Assembly: GCA_916613615.1 (NCBI GenBank)
Contig: OU744731.1
Span: 19,562,328 to 19,626,327 of the forward strand
Reading direction: 5' to 3'
Length of the DNA: 64,000 bases
Source of the DNA: Steromphala cineraria
Taxonomy: Eukaryota; Mollusca; Gastropoda; Trochida; Trochidae
Both the position numbers and the translations under genes were made by a program. The notes beneath the pieces were generated by a model that worked only from the letters and a program-made list of their open reading frames with translations, was not told the DNA's origin and searched no databases. Positions 11,601-25,100 of this stretch are shown piece after piece. How positions within the stretch are numbered: position 1 is the first letter of the stretch; each line of letters begins with the position of its first letter.

Positions 11601-14600
11601 TATTTTCTTTTGTAGACCCTCACAAACAGAGTGATGATGCTGGTATCCATGGTAACTAGAAGAATCAAGGATCTAATAAGCCCAAGTCACAAGGAACAAC
11701 TGATAACAAGTGTGACAGTTCTAAAGAAATCTCTCTCCTCACTCAACATGGCAGTGCAGACTTACCTCAAGTATCACCACAACTCTCAGGCTAAAGTAGG
11801 TGACCAATTAACTTGTATTGTATTAAAAAAAGCTGCCTTTCCACCAGTCAAATGGTGGTTAATCTCAAGCCTCCCAAGCTTTTGTTGCTAGATATATATA
11901 CTAAGTGTCTTCACATTGCGGGGCTTGTCTAATATTCAGGAGGACTGGTTGATTTTTCAAGTCAAAAGCCCTGCTTTCATTTAGGCATTGAATACCATTT
12001 TGAAAACGTTAAAGCCAATTTATATATAAGGCCTTTTGGAACTTTTTGCAGACTTTATGACAGTCACAATTTAGATTTGACTTTTATATGAAAGTTTAAG
12101 ATTGTTATTGACTGATTGTAGATATAAGTAAGGCAAGAGGCATTTTCAATGGATTTTGTATCCAAGCCATCTTACTTATTTGAAGGGAGCTGGTTATGAA
12201 AATATTGAGCCTTTCATTTGAACCTTTTCAGAATTTGGCCTAATCTAATGTGTAAAGTGTTGAAACTGGTTCATGTTTTATCCTCAGGCGGGCAAGCTGA
12301 GTGTGATAGAGCAGATTCACTCTACCCTAGATGATATCCGCACGGTGCTGGAGAGCAAACATACAAGGGAGACAACTCTAGGAGTAGAGGAGCCCGGCTA
12401 CTTTGTGTCCCGGATAAGCTTTGTAAGTTGATGTATTTTTATGAGGTTTTTGTCATGAGCATGATATCATGGAATAGTTTCAACCACAATTTTACAATTC
12501 TATCCTTTTGTCAGGCCATCAAATATTGTGTTTCATGACGTGTTTTTAGCTCACCTTTACAAAGTAAATGTGAGCTTATGTCATGGCGCTTCGTCCGTCG
12601 TCCGTCTGTCTGTCCGTCCGTCCGTCCGTCCGTCTGTCCGTCCGTCCGTCCGTCCGTCCATCCGTAAACTTTCAGGAAAAAGACTACTCCTCCTAAACGA
12701 ATCCAGATATCATTCTGAAATTGTAGTATGTTATACCCATGGTGATTCCTCACAGAAAGGTAGACGTTTCAGTTTTGAGAATCCAAGATGGCCGCCATGG
12801 CAGCCATATTGAATTTTCAATTAGATTTCACGAAAAAGACTACTCCTCCTAAACAAATCCAGATATCATTCTGAAATTGTAGTATGTTATACCCATGGTG
12901 ATTCCTCACAGAAAGGTAGACGTTTCAGTTTTGAGAATCCAAGATGGCCGCCATGGCAGCCATATTGAATTTTCAATTAGATTTCACGAAAAAGACTACT
13001 CCTCCTAAACGAATGCAGATATCATTCTGAAATTGTAGTATGTTATACCCATGGTGATTCCCCTCGGAACGGTAGACGTTTCAGTTTTGAGAATCCAAGA
13101 TGGCCGCTATGGCAGCCATATTGAATTTTCAATTAGATTTCATGAAGGACTACTCTTTCTAAACCAATCTAGATATCATTCTGAAATTGTATTATGTTAT
13201 ACCCATGGTGATTCCTCACAGAAAGGTAGACGTTTCAGTTTTGAGAATCCAAGATGGCCGCCATGACAGCCATATTGAATTTTCAATGAGATTTCATTAG
13301 ATTGACTACTTCTCCTAAACCAATCTAGATATCATTTTCATATTGTAGTATGTTATACCTATAGTGATTCCTCCCACAAAGGTAGACGTTTCAGTTTTGA
13401 GAATCCAAGATGGCCGCGATAGCATCCATATTGACTTTTCAGCTGCAGATAACACATCATTATTACTAAATTTTAAGCTTTCATCAAGTGATCACTCGCA
13501 CTATATAAATTCTCTAATTTGAACTTACTAATCATAATTTTATCTTGAATATAGAATATTTAAGATTGTCATGCAAGTTGTTCTATATTTTAAGTGTTTC
13601 TAAAACATTAAGATGAAAGACAAACATAATTAATTAATTTGTTTAAAATATTTATGGCAACTAGCTGCAAAAACCCAATGACATTAAACATCATGTTAGA
13701 TTTTGAACAATGGTATCTCCCTTATATTCCTTTAAATACCACACATAAGGGGTCAACCAGAGTTCAGATATTTCTGTTGAGTCCACTATGCTGTCTAATA
13801 CACATCCCAATACAGGCTGCTAGCATCATAGTGTCAGCTGCTAGTCTGTTGCATAATCAACCTGACCCAATTGATATGGTAGAGCATTATGCTATATGGC
13901 CATGTGTATGCAATAAGAGTTATGGAAATTAGACTTGTATTCTTATGACAGTGATATGATCTTTCTAAGAATAACAAGAATCCAAGATGGTCAATATGTC
14001 AATTATATTGAATTTTCAATTAGATTTCATGAAATTCATTGAAAAGAATACATTTCCTGATCAATCAAATCAATGTCATTATATTTGTATTGATACGCTT
14101 GTTGTAATATTTATCAACACTATAAATACAGTTACAAAAAACTGTATGAATCATCTTTATCTGCGAACAGCCTGAAGCATGACTGTTTTAATAAATCCTT
14201 TCCGTTTTACATAATTTCTGACACTTCATATATATGGCAAATAACATAGCCAGTGAGGGATAAATATACATTTTATAATCATCTATATCTGATTACAGTC
14301 TGAACAATGATTATCTAGATAATTATAATGATCATTCAATTCAAACAAATCCTTTTCAAAAGCATTTAAAATGATTAAATTTGTTCACTCCCAACACTAA
14401 CTGTTAGGTTTTTTAGTCCATTGTTCCCATGCAATTAATTTATTCCAAATTGAAAATTTTGGTTAATGAATAACAAATTATCTTTTATTTTGTTTGTCAT
14501 GCTAATAAAAGATATCATTTAATATTCATCTTCAAAACTAATTGAACAGCTGTCTGAACAATTCTTTTTTTACAAAGTCTTTCTCACCAATTCTCTCTGT

Positions 14601-16123
14601 TTGTTAAGATACTTCAATAAACATATTACTGAGTTGACCTCCAGATTATTTCCATTGCAAACCTCTCTTCTACCTCCACCCCTTCTATCCCCCCTTTCCC
14701 TCCTCCCCTTTTTTCTCCTGTCCTTCCATTGCAAACCTATCCCACATTCCTTCTATCCCCAACCCCCCCATCTATCCTTCCAGCCCCTCTCCTGCAACTC
14801 TCCTCTAAAGAGTATCTGTTTTGCATATTGAAATGAGGGGAGGACACTCACTATATGGAATAACAGTAACTTACATAAGAGGATAAGTTACATAAGCTAC
14901 ATGCAGGTGCAAGAGGTCATCATAGGTCATCATATCTAGTAATTAGCATAAACCCCCATGTTGCTATCCTATTCTGACCAATCAGATTGCACTAACATAT
15001 GTCAAGATTTAAGATATTCAGAAATTTTCAGTTAGAATTACATGAGACATTGACCTGGACAGTTTACTTTGGCAATTGGACCTATCACTAGCTGAATTTG
15101 TGATTTGTGTCAGAGGGATATATTCCAAATGTTTATGTGCATCATTGTTTTTGGTTCTTTGGAAGTTGAGAGTGTGACTAAATGAATACTCCTAAACCAA
15201 TCAAGATATTATAATGAAATTAATACAGATGCCCACATAAAAGTAGCATTTTGAAGATTAAAAAGTCCAAGATGGTCACCAATTTAGCCATAGATATACA
15301 AAAATGTTATACAAAAACCTACTGCTTGTTAACAAATCATGATTATATCATTCTTGTATTAATGTTTGTTCAAACTCTAGTGGTTTCCAACAGAAGAATA
15401 GCATTTTAAAAGATAAAAAAATCATGATGGCAGCCATAATCAATTATCATATAAAAGATGATTACACAATTCAACCATATTACCACATCATTCATTTTAA
15501 GGTGAGCTTCTGTACCCTCGGTACTTTTATTGATATTTGACAAAAAGTGTGATTCAAATTGAATTATCACTAATTTGTATCAATAACCCAAGTTCTATAA
15601 CTTGATATAATAAATGATATAACTTCTGGTTACCCTTTTCCTAATGGAAGTCACTGCTTTGATTTGATGTTTAGCCTGAGTGACCTTAAAAGAGCCATCC
15701 TACAAAGTGACAATGAGACTCTGATCCTTACACTGTATTAAAGTGCTTCTGAAACAGTTTTCTGAAACCGTAATTCTGATTCATCAGTGTCAGCTTACAG
15801 TAGTTCTGGGCTCTGAAACATGAAACTGTAGGGCGTGATGGAAAACTAGTACATAAGTAGAAACATATTTTAAAATATAAAAGCTGTTCCTTTACATGTG
15901 TATGGCAGTCTGTTTAAATTCAACTGTGAACACATTCAGTTTTGATGAGATTGGTTTTAATGGATGTGTGTTACAGCTTCTAGACGCACTGACAGAGGGA
16001 GAGACACACAAGCTACACCCAGACGTAGAGACATGGACTGCTGGAGTAGTCAGACATGGCATGGCAGTTGCTCATCTCTGTACAGATGAACATCGTGATC
16101 AGATTATCACACACTGTCAACAG
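5671..16123 (+). CDS. Vinculin-like gene, exons 1-6: N-terminal head (D1-like) helical bundles
   Basis: Six exons encode about 303 residues, the first 254 of them in exons 1-5. The order of recognisable blocks follows vinculin D1: VSLLIILNE, then AVERLVSVAKKQVESTQQD, then a Lys/Gln-rich helix ending RGTLVQGAKDVLQGILK (compare the vinculin segment containing DGSRGILSG), then SEVKRIVNVVEETK and the helix ending NMKDLVSAFK. Exon 4 holds ITSVTVLKKSLSSLNMAVQTY, matching the long D1 helix. Exons 1-5 are all phase 0. Exon 6 (15977-16123) ends in a weak donor (CAG|GTTGCT). Introns 2 and 5 each carry a copy of the same ~3-kb repeat, and intron 3 carries the miniature LTR element. Confidence 0.9.
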
Positions 16124-19100
16124 GTTGCTTTGCCATCATGCTCTTTATTACTGGGATTTTTCTATCAATTTTCACCATGGTTATTGATTTTTATCTCATC
16201 AGGACTGAAAGTCCAGATGGGCTTATGGCATGGCCCGGCGTCCGTCCGTCGTCCGTCCGTCCGTCGTCCGTCCGTCGTCCGTCGTCCGTCCGTAAACTTT
16301 TGACACTTTCGACTTCTCCTCATGAACCATACACATTAGAGAGCTGAAATTTTGTGTACAAGTACCTTAGCATATGGAGATTCTAATTTGTAGCTTTGGT
16401 GACCCTGTGACCCCAAATAGGGTCACAGGGGTCACAACTTTAAAAACCTATTTTCATCTTCTTCTCCAGTTCTAAAAGGACTAGAGAGTTAAAAATGATA
16501 TGTGCAGACTCCTTGGCCAATGGGGATTCTAATTTGTAACTTTGGTGACCCTGTGATCCCAAATAGGGTCACAGGGGTCACAACCTTAAATACCTATTTT
16601 CATCTTCTTCTCCAGTTCTAAAAGGACTAGAGAGTTAAAAATGATATGTGCAGACTCCTTGGCCAATGGGGATTCTAATTTGTAACTTTGGTGACCCTGT
16701 GATCCCAAATAGGGTCACAGGGGTCACAACCTTAAATACCTATTTTCATCTTCTTCTCCAGTTCCAAAAGGAGTAGAGAGTTAAAAATGATATGTGCAGA
16801 CTCCTTGGACAATGGAGATTCTATTTTGTAACTTTGGTGACCCTGTGACCCCAAATAGGGTCACAGGGGTCACAACCTTAAAAACATATTTTCATCTTCT
16901 TCTCCAGTTCTAAAAGGACTAGAGAGTTAAAAACGATATGTGCAGACTCCTTGGCCATTGGGGATTCTAAATTGTAGATTTCGTGACCCCATGACCCCAA
17001 ATAGGGTCACAGGGGTCACAACCTTAAAAACCAATTCTCATCTTCTTCTCCAGTTCAAAAAGGTCTAGAGAGTTAATATTGATATGTGCAGACTCCTTGG
17101 ACAATGGGGATTCTAATTTGTAACTTTGTTGACCCTGTGACCCTAAATAGGGTCACAGGGGTCACAACCTTAAAAAACTATTTTTATCTTCTTCTCAAGT
17201 TCCAAAAGGTCTAGAGAGCTGAAATTATATGTGCAGACTCCTTAGCCAAATAGGGATTCTAAATTGTAGATTTCGTGACCCCATGACCCCAAATAGGGTC
17301 ACAAGGGTCACAATCTTAAAAACCTATTTTTCTCCATTAGATGACAGTCTATGGCAAATTTATTTCTCCTTGGATATTTTAGTGTGGACTTCTTTCACTG
17401 TCTGATGTTGGCGATCTAGAAAGTGTTGAATAATAATAGGTTTTCTTGCAATAGGTAACATCAGTTTCATTTTTAGCTCATCTTGCCTGTATAAAGCAAA
17501 CTTGATATGATGCCTGATGAGCTACAGAGCCAATGGCTCTATTTTTTTTTAACAGTGTGCAGAAATTCTGTCAAATGAGTTTTATTATAGAGACTACTTA
17601 ACAAGGAACCATCATTGTATGAAAGAAATTTGATAAGAAGAATATTTCAGTGGTAGATGTCAAGAAGCTTGGATCTAAAGTAACAAGGTTCTATATTGGT
17701 AGACAGACACTGCCCTTCAAAGTAATACCAGTTATTAATTTTGTATTAAATGAGTGCATGTGAATTTTGATATCAAATCATTGAAGAATCAGATAAAGAT
17801 TGTATGATTGACAATTATGAAGGTAGATAAAGGTGAGAGATATGAGTCCTCAGTTTTTGTCTTCTCTCCTGCTACAGGTACTACAACTCAAAGGGGAGCT
17901 TGTGACACTTACAGGTGCCCTCAAACACTCACCTGCTGATAGCCATGACATGTAAGTAATGATTAGGACAGGTACATGGCATTTTGCAGGTACCATTTCT
18001 TCTACCTCAGCATATTTGTATCCACATAGTTTTCCCTTGTTGAAGATATTGCTATTTGATGTTACTTCAATTCCATGTTGGCCAGTTGCCACTCTGTAAA
18101 AGTCAATGAGTCTGACGTCACAATATTTTATGAAATGTCCTCAAAGATCATGTCAGACATTTTCTTCTTATGATTATCAATATAGATATCAGACAAAAAT
18201 AAAATACCGTATATGACCGGGTATAAGCCGAGAATTTGACACCAGAAATTAAGGGGTCAGAGAGGGGGGTCGGTCTATACCTGAGTTATAAGATGCAGAT
18301 GAAAAAAATCAAGAGACCAAGCACGAGTATCATCAGCCCAGCGAGTTAGCGAGTCGATGTTTACACAGGAAGCAACATGCACAATCATCGAGGTCATTTC
18401 TATATTGAACTTGTAAAATAAAAATACTTTTGTTGTGTTGTTGTTTTTAATACAAAGAGAAGTTGAAAAATATATAAAGATATATTAATTTGCAACGGGA
18501 AGTTGAAAATATATTCAAGCAACCTTCACGTACTGTTAGATTTCGGCAGATCAATGTGGCTTCACTCGCATCAACGATCGGCAATTGAAACCCGGTTTTT
18601 CAAATATTATCAAGAGTTATCACTTCAAAAGGCTTGTTGTCCATTTTAAAGTATTATTAAGACATATTTCCAAACTTAGCAATCATATCTGATCGAAATT
18701 CAATCAAATCTTTGTCAAAGATACACTTGTGAAAGCACGATGTTTTACATTACTTTGAATTTCAATCGTAATTTCGTGAAGACGAATAACATTCCTTTTA
18801 TAATTTTTTGCTCATGGTTATATTTCTGATCGTTATTCATCGACTTTTATATACACAAATATTTCAATTAACTACATGTTAATTTTGAAAATATAAAATA
18901 TAGAAAACGTGTAAGAAAATCTGATATATTTACACATTTAATATTGTATCGACAAAATGTTGTCATGAAATTATTACGACCACGTTTTATGTTTCGTAGA
19001 TCTTTTTAAACCGACTTGCTGATTGGTTGACCTACATAATTTAGCCAATGAAAAGGCTTGTAACAAATATCTCATTTCCAGTAAACACTTCATGCACCAA

Positions 19101-22100
19101 AGGTTGTTGACTGTCGTTCGTTAACAATTTGCCGAGAATAATATGTTATATGATTAAAACAAACAACAAACACCGTGAGTGAACACTTATAATTTCTTTT
19201 ATAGTTTTTTAAAATAATATACGTCTTAAAACTAACGTGTCATTTGATGATTCAAGAACTTTTAGTTTCAATGCAACGGGCATCATCGACTTACTGTCAG
19301 CAAAATAGAGCTGCGAAGAGGGGGGTCGGTCTATACTTGAGATACTAGGTTTTGACTGGAATTTGGGGGGTTGAGAAAGAGGGTCGGTTTATATGCGGGG
19401 TCGGCTTATACCCGGTCATATACCGTAATACAAAATATTCATGAAACTTGTTAATGGTTTTGGTATCTTTTTTTCTTTTGCGTGATAAATACCAAACTCA
19501 CATTTTTTTAAAAGTTTTGATTTAACAAGAAATGTTCATTGTTCCTATATCCACCTATAGATCTGATATGCTGCATATACGAGAGAGTCTGTGTGAGGCA
19601 CTGTGTGGGGTGGAGGAACACGTCAACATGGCTCTGCTACATCTGATGGTTGATGTCTTCAAGGAGAACACAGAACCTCTGGAGAGACTTCTCAAAGCAG
19701 CATTGACTCCCAAACAGGTATTGTTCATTGTTTGAGAGAAAAATTTTATAATTTGTTTTTAAAAAAAACAGTCAAAGCAGAAAACAATAAAAACAACAAA
19801 CATTTCCAACGGATAACCCAGCCCTTCCTGCTACATCAGCGTATTTGTTTCTGAGTGGCTCCAACCATACCCTGATATGTATCATGGAAAAGTCTTGTAT
19901 AGCTCCTTATATAACCAGCTCAAACTGTCTCTCATGTAGCAATAGAGAGCATCCCTGATTGTAAGAATGGAGATGTGTTGGTTCCAGTTTTTGAATAACA
20001 TTTCTTTTGATGGAAACAAGCACAGTCCATCTTTGTGGTCATGAAAAAAACCAGTAAACATTACAAAGCATTTGGCTTGATAAATATCCCCACATCCCAA
20101 TATCTAACAAGCCACATGCCTTCTTGTATGTAAACGGGTAATGAAATACAAATTGTCAGTAGCTACAGCTCGGATAGATATTCTGTTGATAGATATCAAT
20201 ATATTTCATCGCCCGAAAAAATACATACAGTACTAAACATAGCCATGGAAGATAAGTAATATGTAAGTTTTAAACTTACCTTACCTTAGATGTGCATGTT
20301 CCTATGCTTACCGACCAAGATTGAGACTCGTGTTGACGGGGCTATCTCTATGTGAACCAAGTAGTGATACGGGAAGTGACACGTCAATACGGGGACAGGT
20401 ATACCGGAAGGTAATACTCAATCACGTGATAACCAAAAACTCTCACTTTTTTCCTTTGGTCCGTACCTTACGGACCTCGTGTTGATCTAAGTGAAAAATT
20501 TATTGCTATTACCTTTCAGATATTTTGATTTTGGTATGTATTCACTTCGCTATCTTTCCAAGTAGTTTCATTATTCACACCTACCTTTTCGACGCGATGT
20601 TTTGCCTTCGTTTTTTCTAAAACTTGCATCGATATTTTCCTTGCGACGCGTTCTTCATGCTTCTTTTCGCATTCTCGGTCGCTTATACTTCATTATCTCG
20701 CATTCCATGTGCCTCTTTGCACTTGTGGCTTTCGTTTTCGTGTTTTTTCACGCCCACCTGTTGTTTTTTTCCCCTGCCTGTAATGGCGGCTTCCTTCTTG
20801 TGGGCGTGGTGTCGTAAAACGGCATGTATGTCGTTATTTCAAATTTCCGTTTTTTACGCACCTTTTTGGTTTATTTCAACCCCATCCATCTTTGTTTCTT
20901 GTTTCTTGTCGTTTTTTCTGCTAGAATTAACCTTTTTAGCGTTATTTACGACTTTGCCCCGGGGGGGTTGAATTCGTTTGTCTTTTGCTTTGTTAACGAT
21001 TGTTACTGCTGTCATAGCACATGTTTCATGTTTAACATTGTCTTTACCCTTCCTTATTGTTTTCCTTTCTTTATTACTTTCAATTTTAAGTAATAAATCT
21101 GCCTAGGTATTATATATTATATATTATATATTATAATTATAATTCTTTAATACCCAATGCTTCTTAATACCTTTTGATATATATATATCTTATACTCTTT
21201 GCATAAATATATATCTTAACATCTTCATTCCTTATATTTCTGAATAAATATATACGCTATGGTAATTATTTATTTAACGGATGTTTTGTGGATGTTTTGC
21301 TACTCTCTTTTTGATGTTACAGACATCCCATGAGAGTCTATTGCATTCAGTGCAAGAGTCAGAAATCAGCAAAGGACCCGCATTCACGCTGCCCCGACTG
21401 CTTGGTCCTTCGACTGTGTACAGTGTCATCCAGGTGTCAGGAGTGTCTGTCTCTGTCCCCCTCTGCCTTCAAGTGCTATTCGGCGGTAGTGCGCAAACGC
21501 TTCTCACAGCGGGCGCACAGGATGTCTTCAGAGGTTCAAGACCCGTCACCTACCCCCCGAGGTCGACCCCCCCTCGTGTCGAGCCTCCTACTCCTTCTAC
21601 GTCTGACCTCTCCAAGGTCCCTCCCAAGGATGTGGGCCCTCCTCAGGATCCCTTGCCTAACCCGACACCAGCCTTGTCCGATCCTCGGCTACCTGCGCTC
21701 CTTGAAGCGTTCCTCCGTCACCAGGACCGTCCCTGGGATTCGAAGTCTTCCGACAGGAACTCCAGGCGTTCCTCCTCCTCTCCTACAGGGCGTCAGCGTG
21801 AGAAGAGCTCCTCTAGGCGCTCCTCGCCCTCTTCTCGTCGCTCCCCGACTCCCAAGAGAGGTTCCAAGTCGGCATCCAAGGCCTCTACCTCTAGACAGAG
21901 CTCCTCCAGGCGCTCCTCGTCCTCTCATCGGCGCTCTCCTTCGTCAGATCGAGCCTTCAAGTCGAGAGACAGGACTCCTAGGCGCTCCTCTTCTCCCTCT
22001 CCTAAGAAGAAGGGCTCCTCTAAGCGCTCTACGTCTTCCAAGCGGCGCTCCTCGCCTCCCCAGCGCTCTCCTCGACGATCTGCTTCACCCAAGCAGTCCC

Positions 22101-25100
22101 CTCGGCGCTCCTCTAAGACGCAGCGCTCTCCTCAGCGCTCTCCTCGGCGCTCCTCGAAGACGCAGCGCTCTCCTCAGCGCTCCCCTCGGCGCTCCTCGTC
22201 TTCTAATCGGCGCTCCTCGCCTTCCCGGCGCTCTCCTCGACGGTCTGCTTCCCCCAAGCAGTCTCCTCGACGCCCATCCAAGACGCGACGCTCTCCTCGG
22301 CGCTCCTCTCGGCGCTCGGAGTCTCCTCGTCCACCTAGGAAGGATCACTCTAGATCTCGGTCTCGCTCTCCTCTTCGCAAGCGAGATCCTGTCAAGACTC
22401 CTAGCAACCCTCGGGATCGACAACAGCCTCCCAAGCGTTCTCGACAAGAGGATCAGCGCACTGTGTCGCCGATCAGACCTCCTCCTTCGCCCCCACAGGG
22501 CACTCCCTCTCCTAGGGGTCGTACGGTGTTGTCGTCCAGGAAATTCCGCACCCCAGAGTGTTCTCCGGAATCTCCCAGGCAGCGTGATCCAGTTACTCCT
22601 TCCACGTCCCGCTCGCACTTACAGTTGCAGGACCAGGAGGATCGGTTGGAAGATGAGGTCGATGAAGAGGATAATGACAGACCCTCTCATCTCAACATCA
22701 GTCAGGTCACCGGCTGGGTAGCCGACAGGCTAGTTAACTGTCCGTCTCCAGGCCCTAATGCTCCACGCCTGCAGGCTATTTGGGATGAGCCTACCCTGTT
22801 GATCCCTCCACACCCCTTGGTTCTGGACGCCATAGCCTCCTTGGACGAAGACTTTAAGAAGCTCTCCCTTAACCCTACGTTCAAGGCGGCCAAGAATGCT
22901 TCACACCTCTACAAGGTGCATTCCTTAGACTTCGCGGACGGTGCGGCAGTCCAGGATGAGTCTGTGGGCCGGTTATCCCCTGCTTCTCAACAGCAGTTCA
23001 AGGTCACCGATGCTAAACTTATGGCCTTGGACACGGAACTGCGGAGGACGCTTAAACCTATCTCGGCACTGGCCTCAGCCACGGACGCTATCCTGCAGGA
23101 TTTGACTGAGGAGAACAAGTCCCGGATCTTCCACCTCACCACCATGATGTGGTGGCAACATAAGACATTGGCCGACATCGTGGAGCACCTCCGATCAGCC
23201 TTGGCTAATGTCTTAACCATTCGTCGTGCGGGTCTCCTGGCTCCCTGTGGTTGGAGTGACAAATTCAAGAAGACCTTGATGCGAGCTCCCTTCTCTCATC
23301 CCTCCGTCTTTGCCGGCCTCATCCCTGAGGTGTATAAAGAACATGCGGCACTGACTCAGACTGAGGTGACCCTATCCGGTATCCGTGCGTTGAACTCTGC
23401 CATCAACCTCTCCAACAGGCCGAAGTTTAATTATATTCCGCGTCGGAGTTCGGTTAGAGGAGCACAGAAGGGCAACAGAGGCAGAGGCCGACAGACAAGC
23501 AGCCTGTGTCTCAACCTCAGCAGTCCAGAACGGGCCCCCGAACCCCAGGGGTCAAGTTCAGGTCCTACAAGCGGCGTTGATGCCCTGGGAAACCACGACT
23601 GGGCTCTCCCGCCCCCAGCTGTCCCGATCCACCAGACCCCGGTAGGCGGGAGACTCGGGATCTTCTGGCCCAACTGGACAATCCTAGAAGATCCCTTCGT
23701 TCTCGATATCCTCAAGACAGGTTTCAAGCTGCCAATGACCTCGTCTCCGCCTCTGACCAACCTGCCCCGGTCACGCGTGTATCCGAAGACCCTTCACGCT
23801 CAGCTTCTCTCCAATATAGAGATCCTGCTGGAGAAGAGGGCCATAGAAGAAGTGCTGGAACCCATAGACTCCCCAGGGTTCTACTCTCCCATCTTCCTTG
23901 TCACCCAGAAGAACTCGGACAAGATGAGGATGATCCACAATCTGGCGGTTTTCAACGAACGCTACATGGAAACCCGGCCTCACTTCAGGATGGTGTCTCT
24001 GGAGCAGCTGCGTTCCCAGCTCCAACCTCACGACTGGCTGGTCAGCCTCGATCTCCAGGATGCCTACCTCCATGTGCCAATCTACGAACCCCATCGGAAG
24101 TACCTTCGATTCGTCATGGATCATCGACACTATCAATGGAAGGTGCTCCCGTTTGGAATTTCTACGGCTCCGTGGTTATTCACGAGAATTACGGCTCCGA
24201 TCGTCAAGTTCCTACATCTTCAGGGGATCCGGTTCGACCCCTACATAGACAATTGCCTCATGAGCCATGCCTCGTCAGCTCTGCTACACAGACAGACAGA
24301 CTTCGCTCGCAGACTCCTACATCAGTTGGTTAATCAACGTCGAGAAGTCCTCACTGGTTCCGTCTCAACGTCTGACCTTCATAGGAGGTCACTTCCAGAC
24401 CGATCTCGCTCGCCTGTCCGTTCCACTCGACAGGTGGAGCAAGATTGTAGCCTTCGCCCATCAAGCTCTCCGGGAACCCCTAAGACTCAGGGCGTGGCAG
24501 TCCCTTCTCGGTCTTCTAACGTCAGCACAGGATCTCACCATCAGAGGCAGACTCATGCTGAGACCTCTCCAGAATTTCCTCAAGCCTCGTATTCTTGCCG
24601 ACGACCTCGACTCCGAGTTCGCTCTACCATCCCACCTCCACCAGTACCTGACGTGGTGGACGGTCCAGTCGAACGTTTGCGTCGGAGTCTCTTTGGTGGA
24701 GTTCACTCCCACTCATCAGTTGTTTGTGGACGCATCTCTCCTGGGCTGGGGGGCTCACCTCAACGATCACACAGTCTCCGGTCTGTGGTCAGACGAGAGG
24801 AAATCCTGGCACATCAATCACCTAGAATTGCAGGCAGCAGTCTTGGCGATTCAGCATTGGATACCGCTTCTGCGCGGGTCTCGACTTCTGGTGGTATCCG
24901 ACAACTCCACTGTGGTGTATCTCATCAACAACCAGGGAACCACCGGGTCGAGGAGGTTACTAGACCTTACGTTCCAGTTGTTTCATCTCGCAGACTCAAA
25001 CAACGTGGAGACGCGGGCTCGTCACATTCCGGGCTGCCGGAATGTCCTAGCGGACGCCTTGTCCAGACCGGACAAGCCCTCGCCAACTGAATGGATGTTG

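Noticed and set aside
22085..22618. 177-codon minus-strand frame
   Set aside because: Antisense of the Arg-Ser repeats; GC-driven open frame without independent features.
21330..22721. The full 463-codon frame starting at 21330 as a separate Gag protein
   Set aside because: Only the first ~80 codons have Gag-like Cys motifs; beyond ~21570 it is the out-of-frame reading of the Arg-Ser-rich region (Leu/Arg/Ala low complexity).
24335..25090. C-terminal part of the 3.8-kb frame (21281-25090) as coding
   Set aside because: RNase H sense lies in the +1 frame here; the continued frame is Arg/Ser low complexity.
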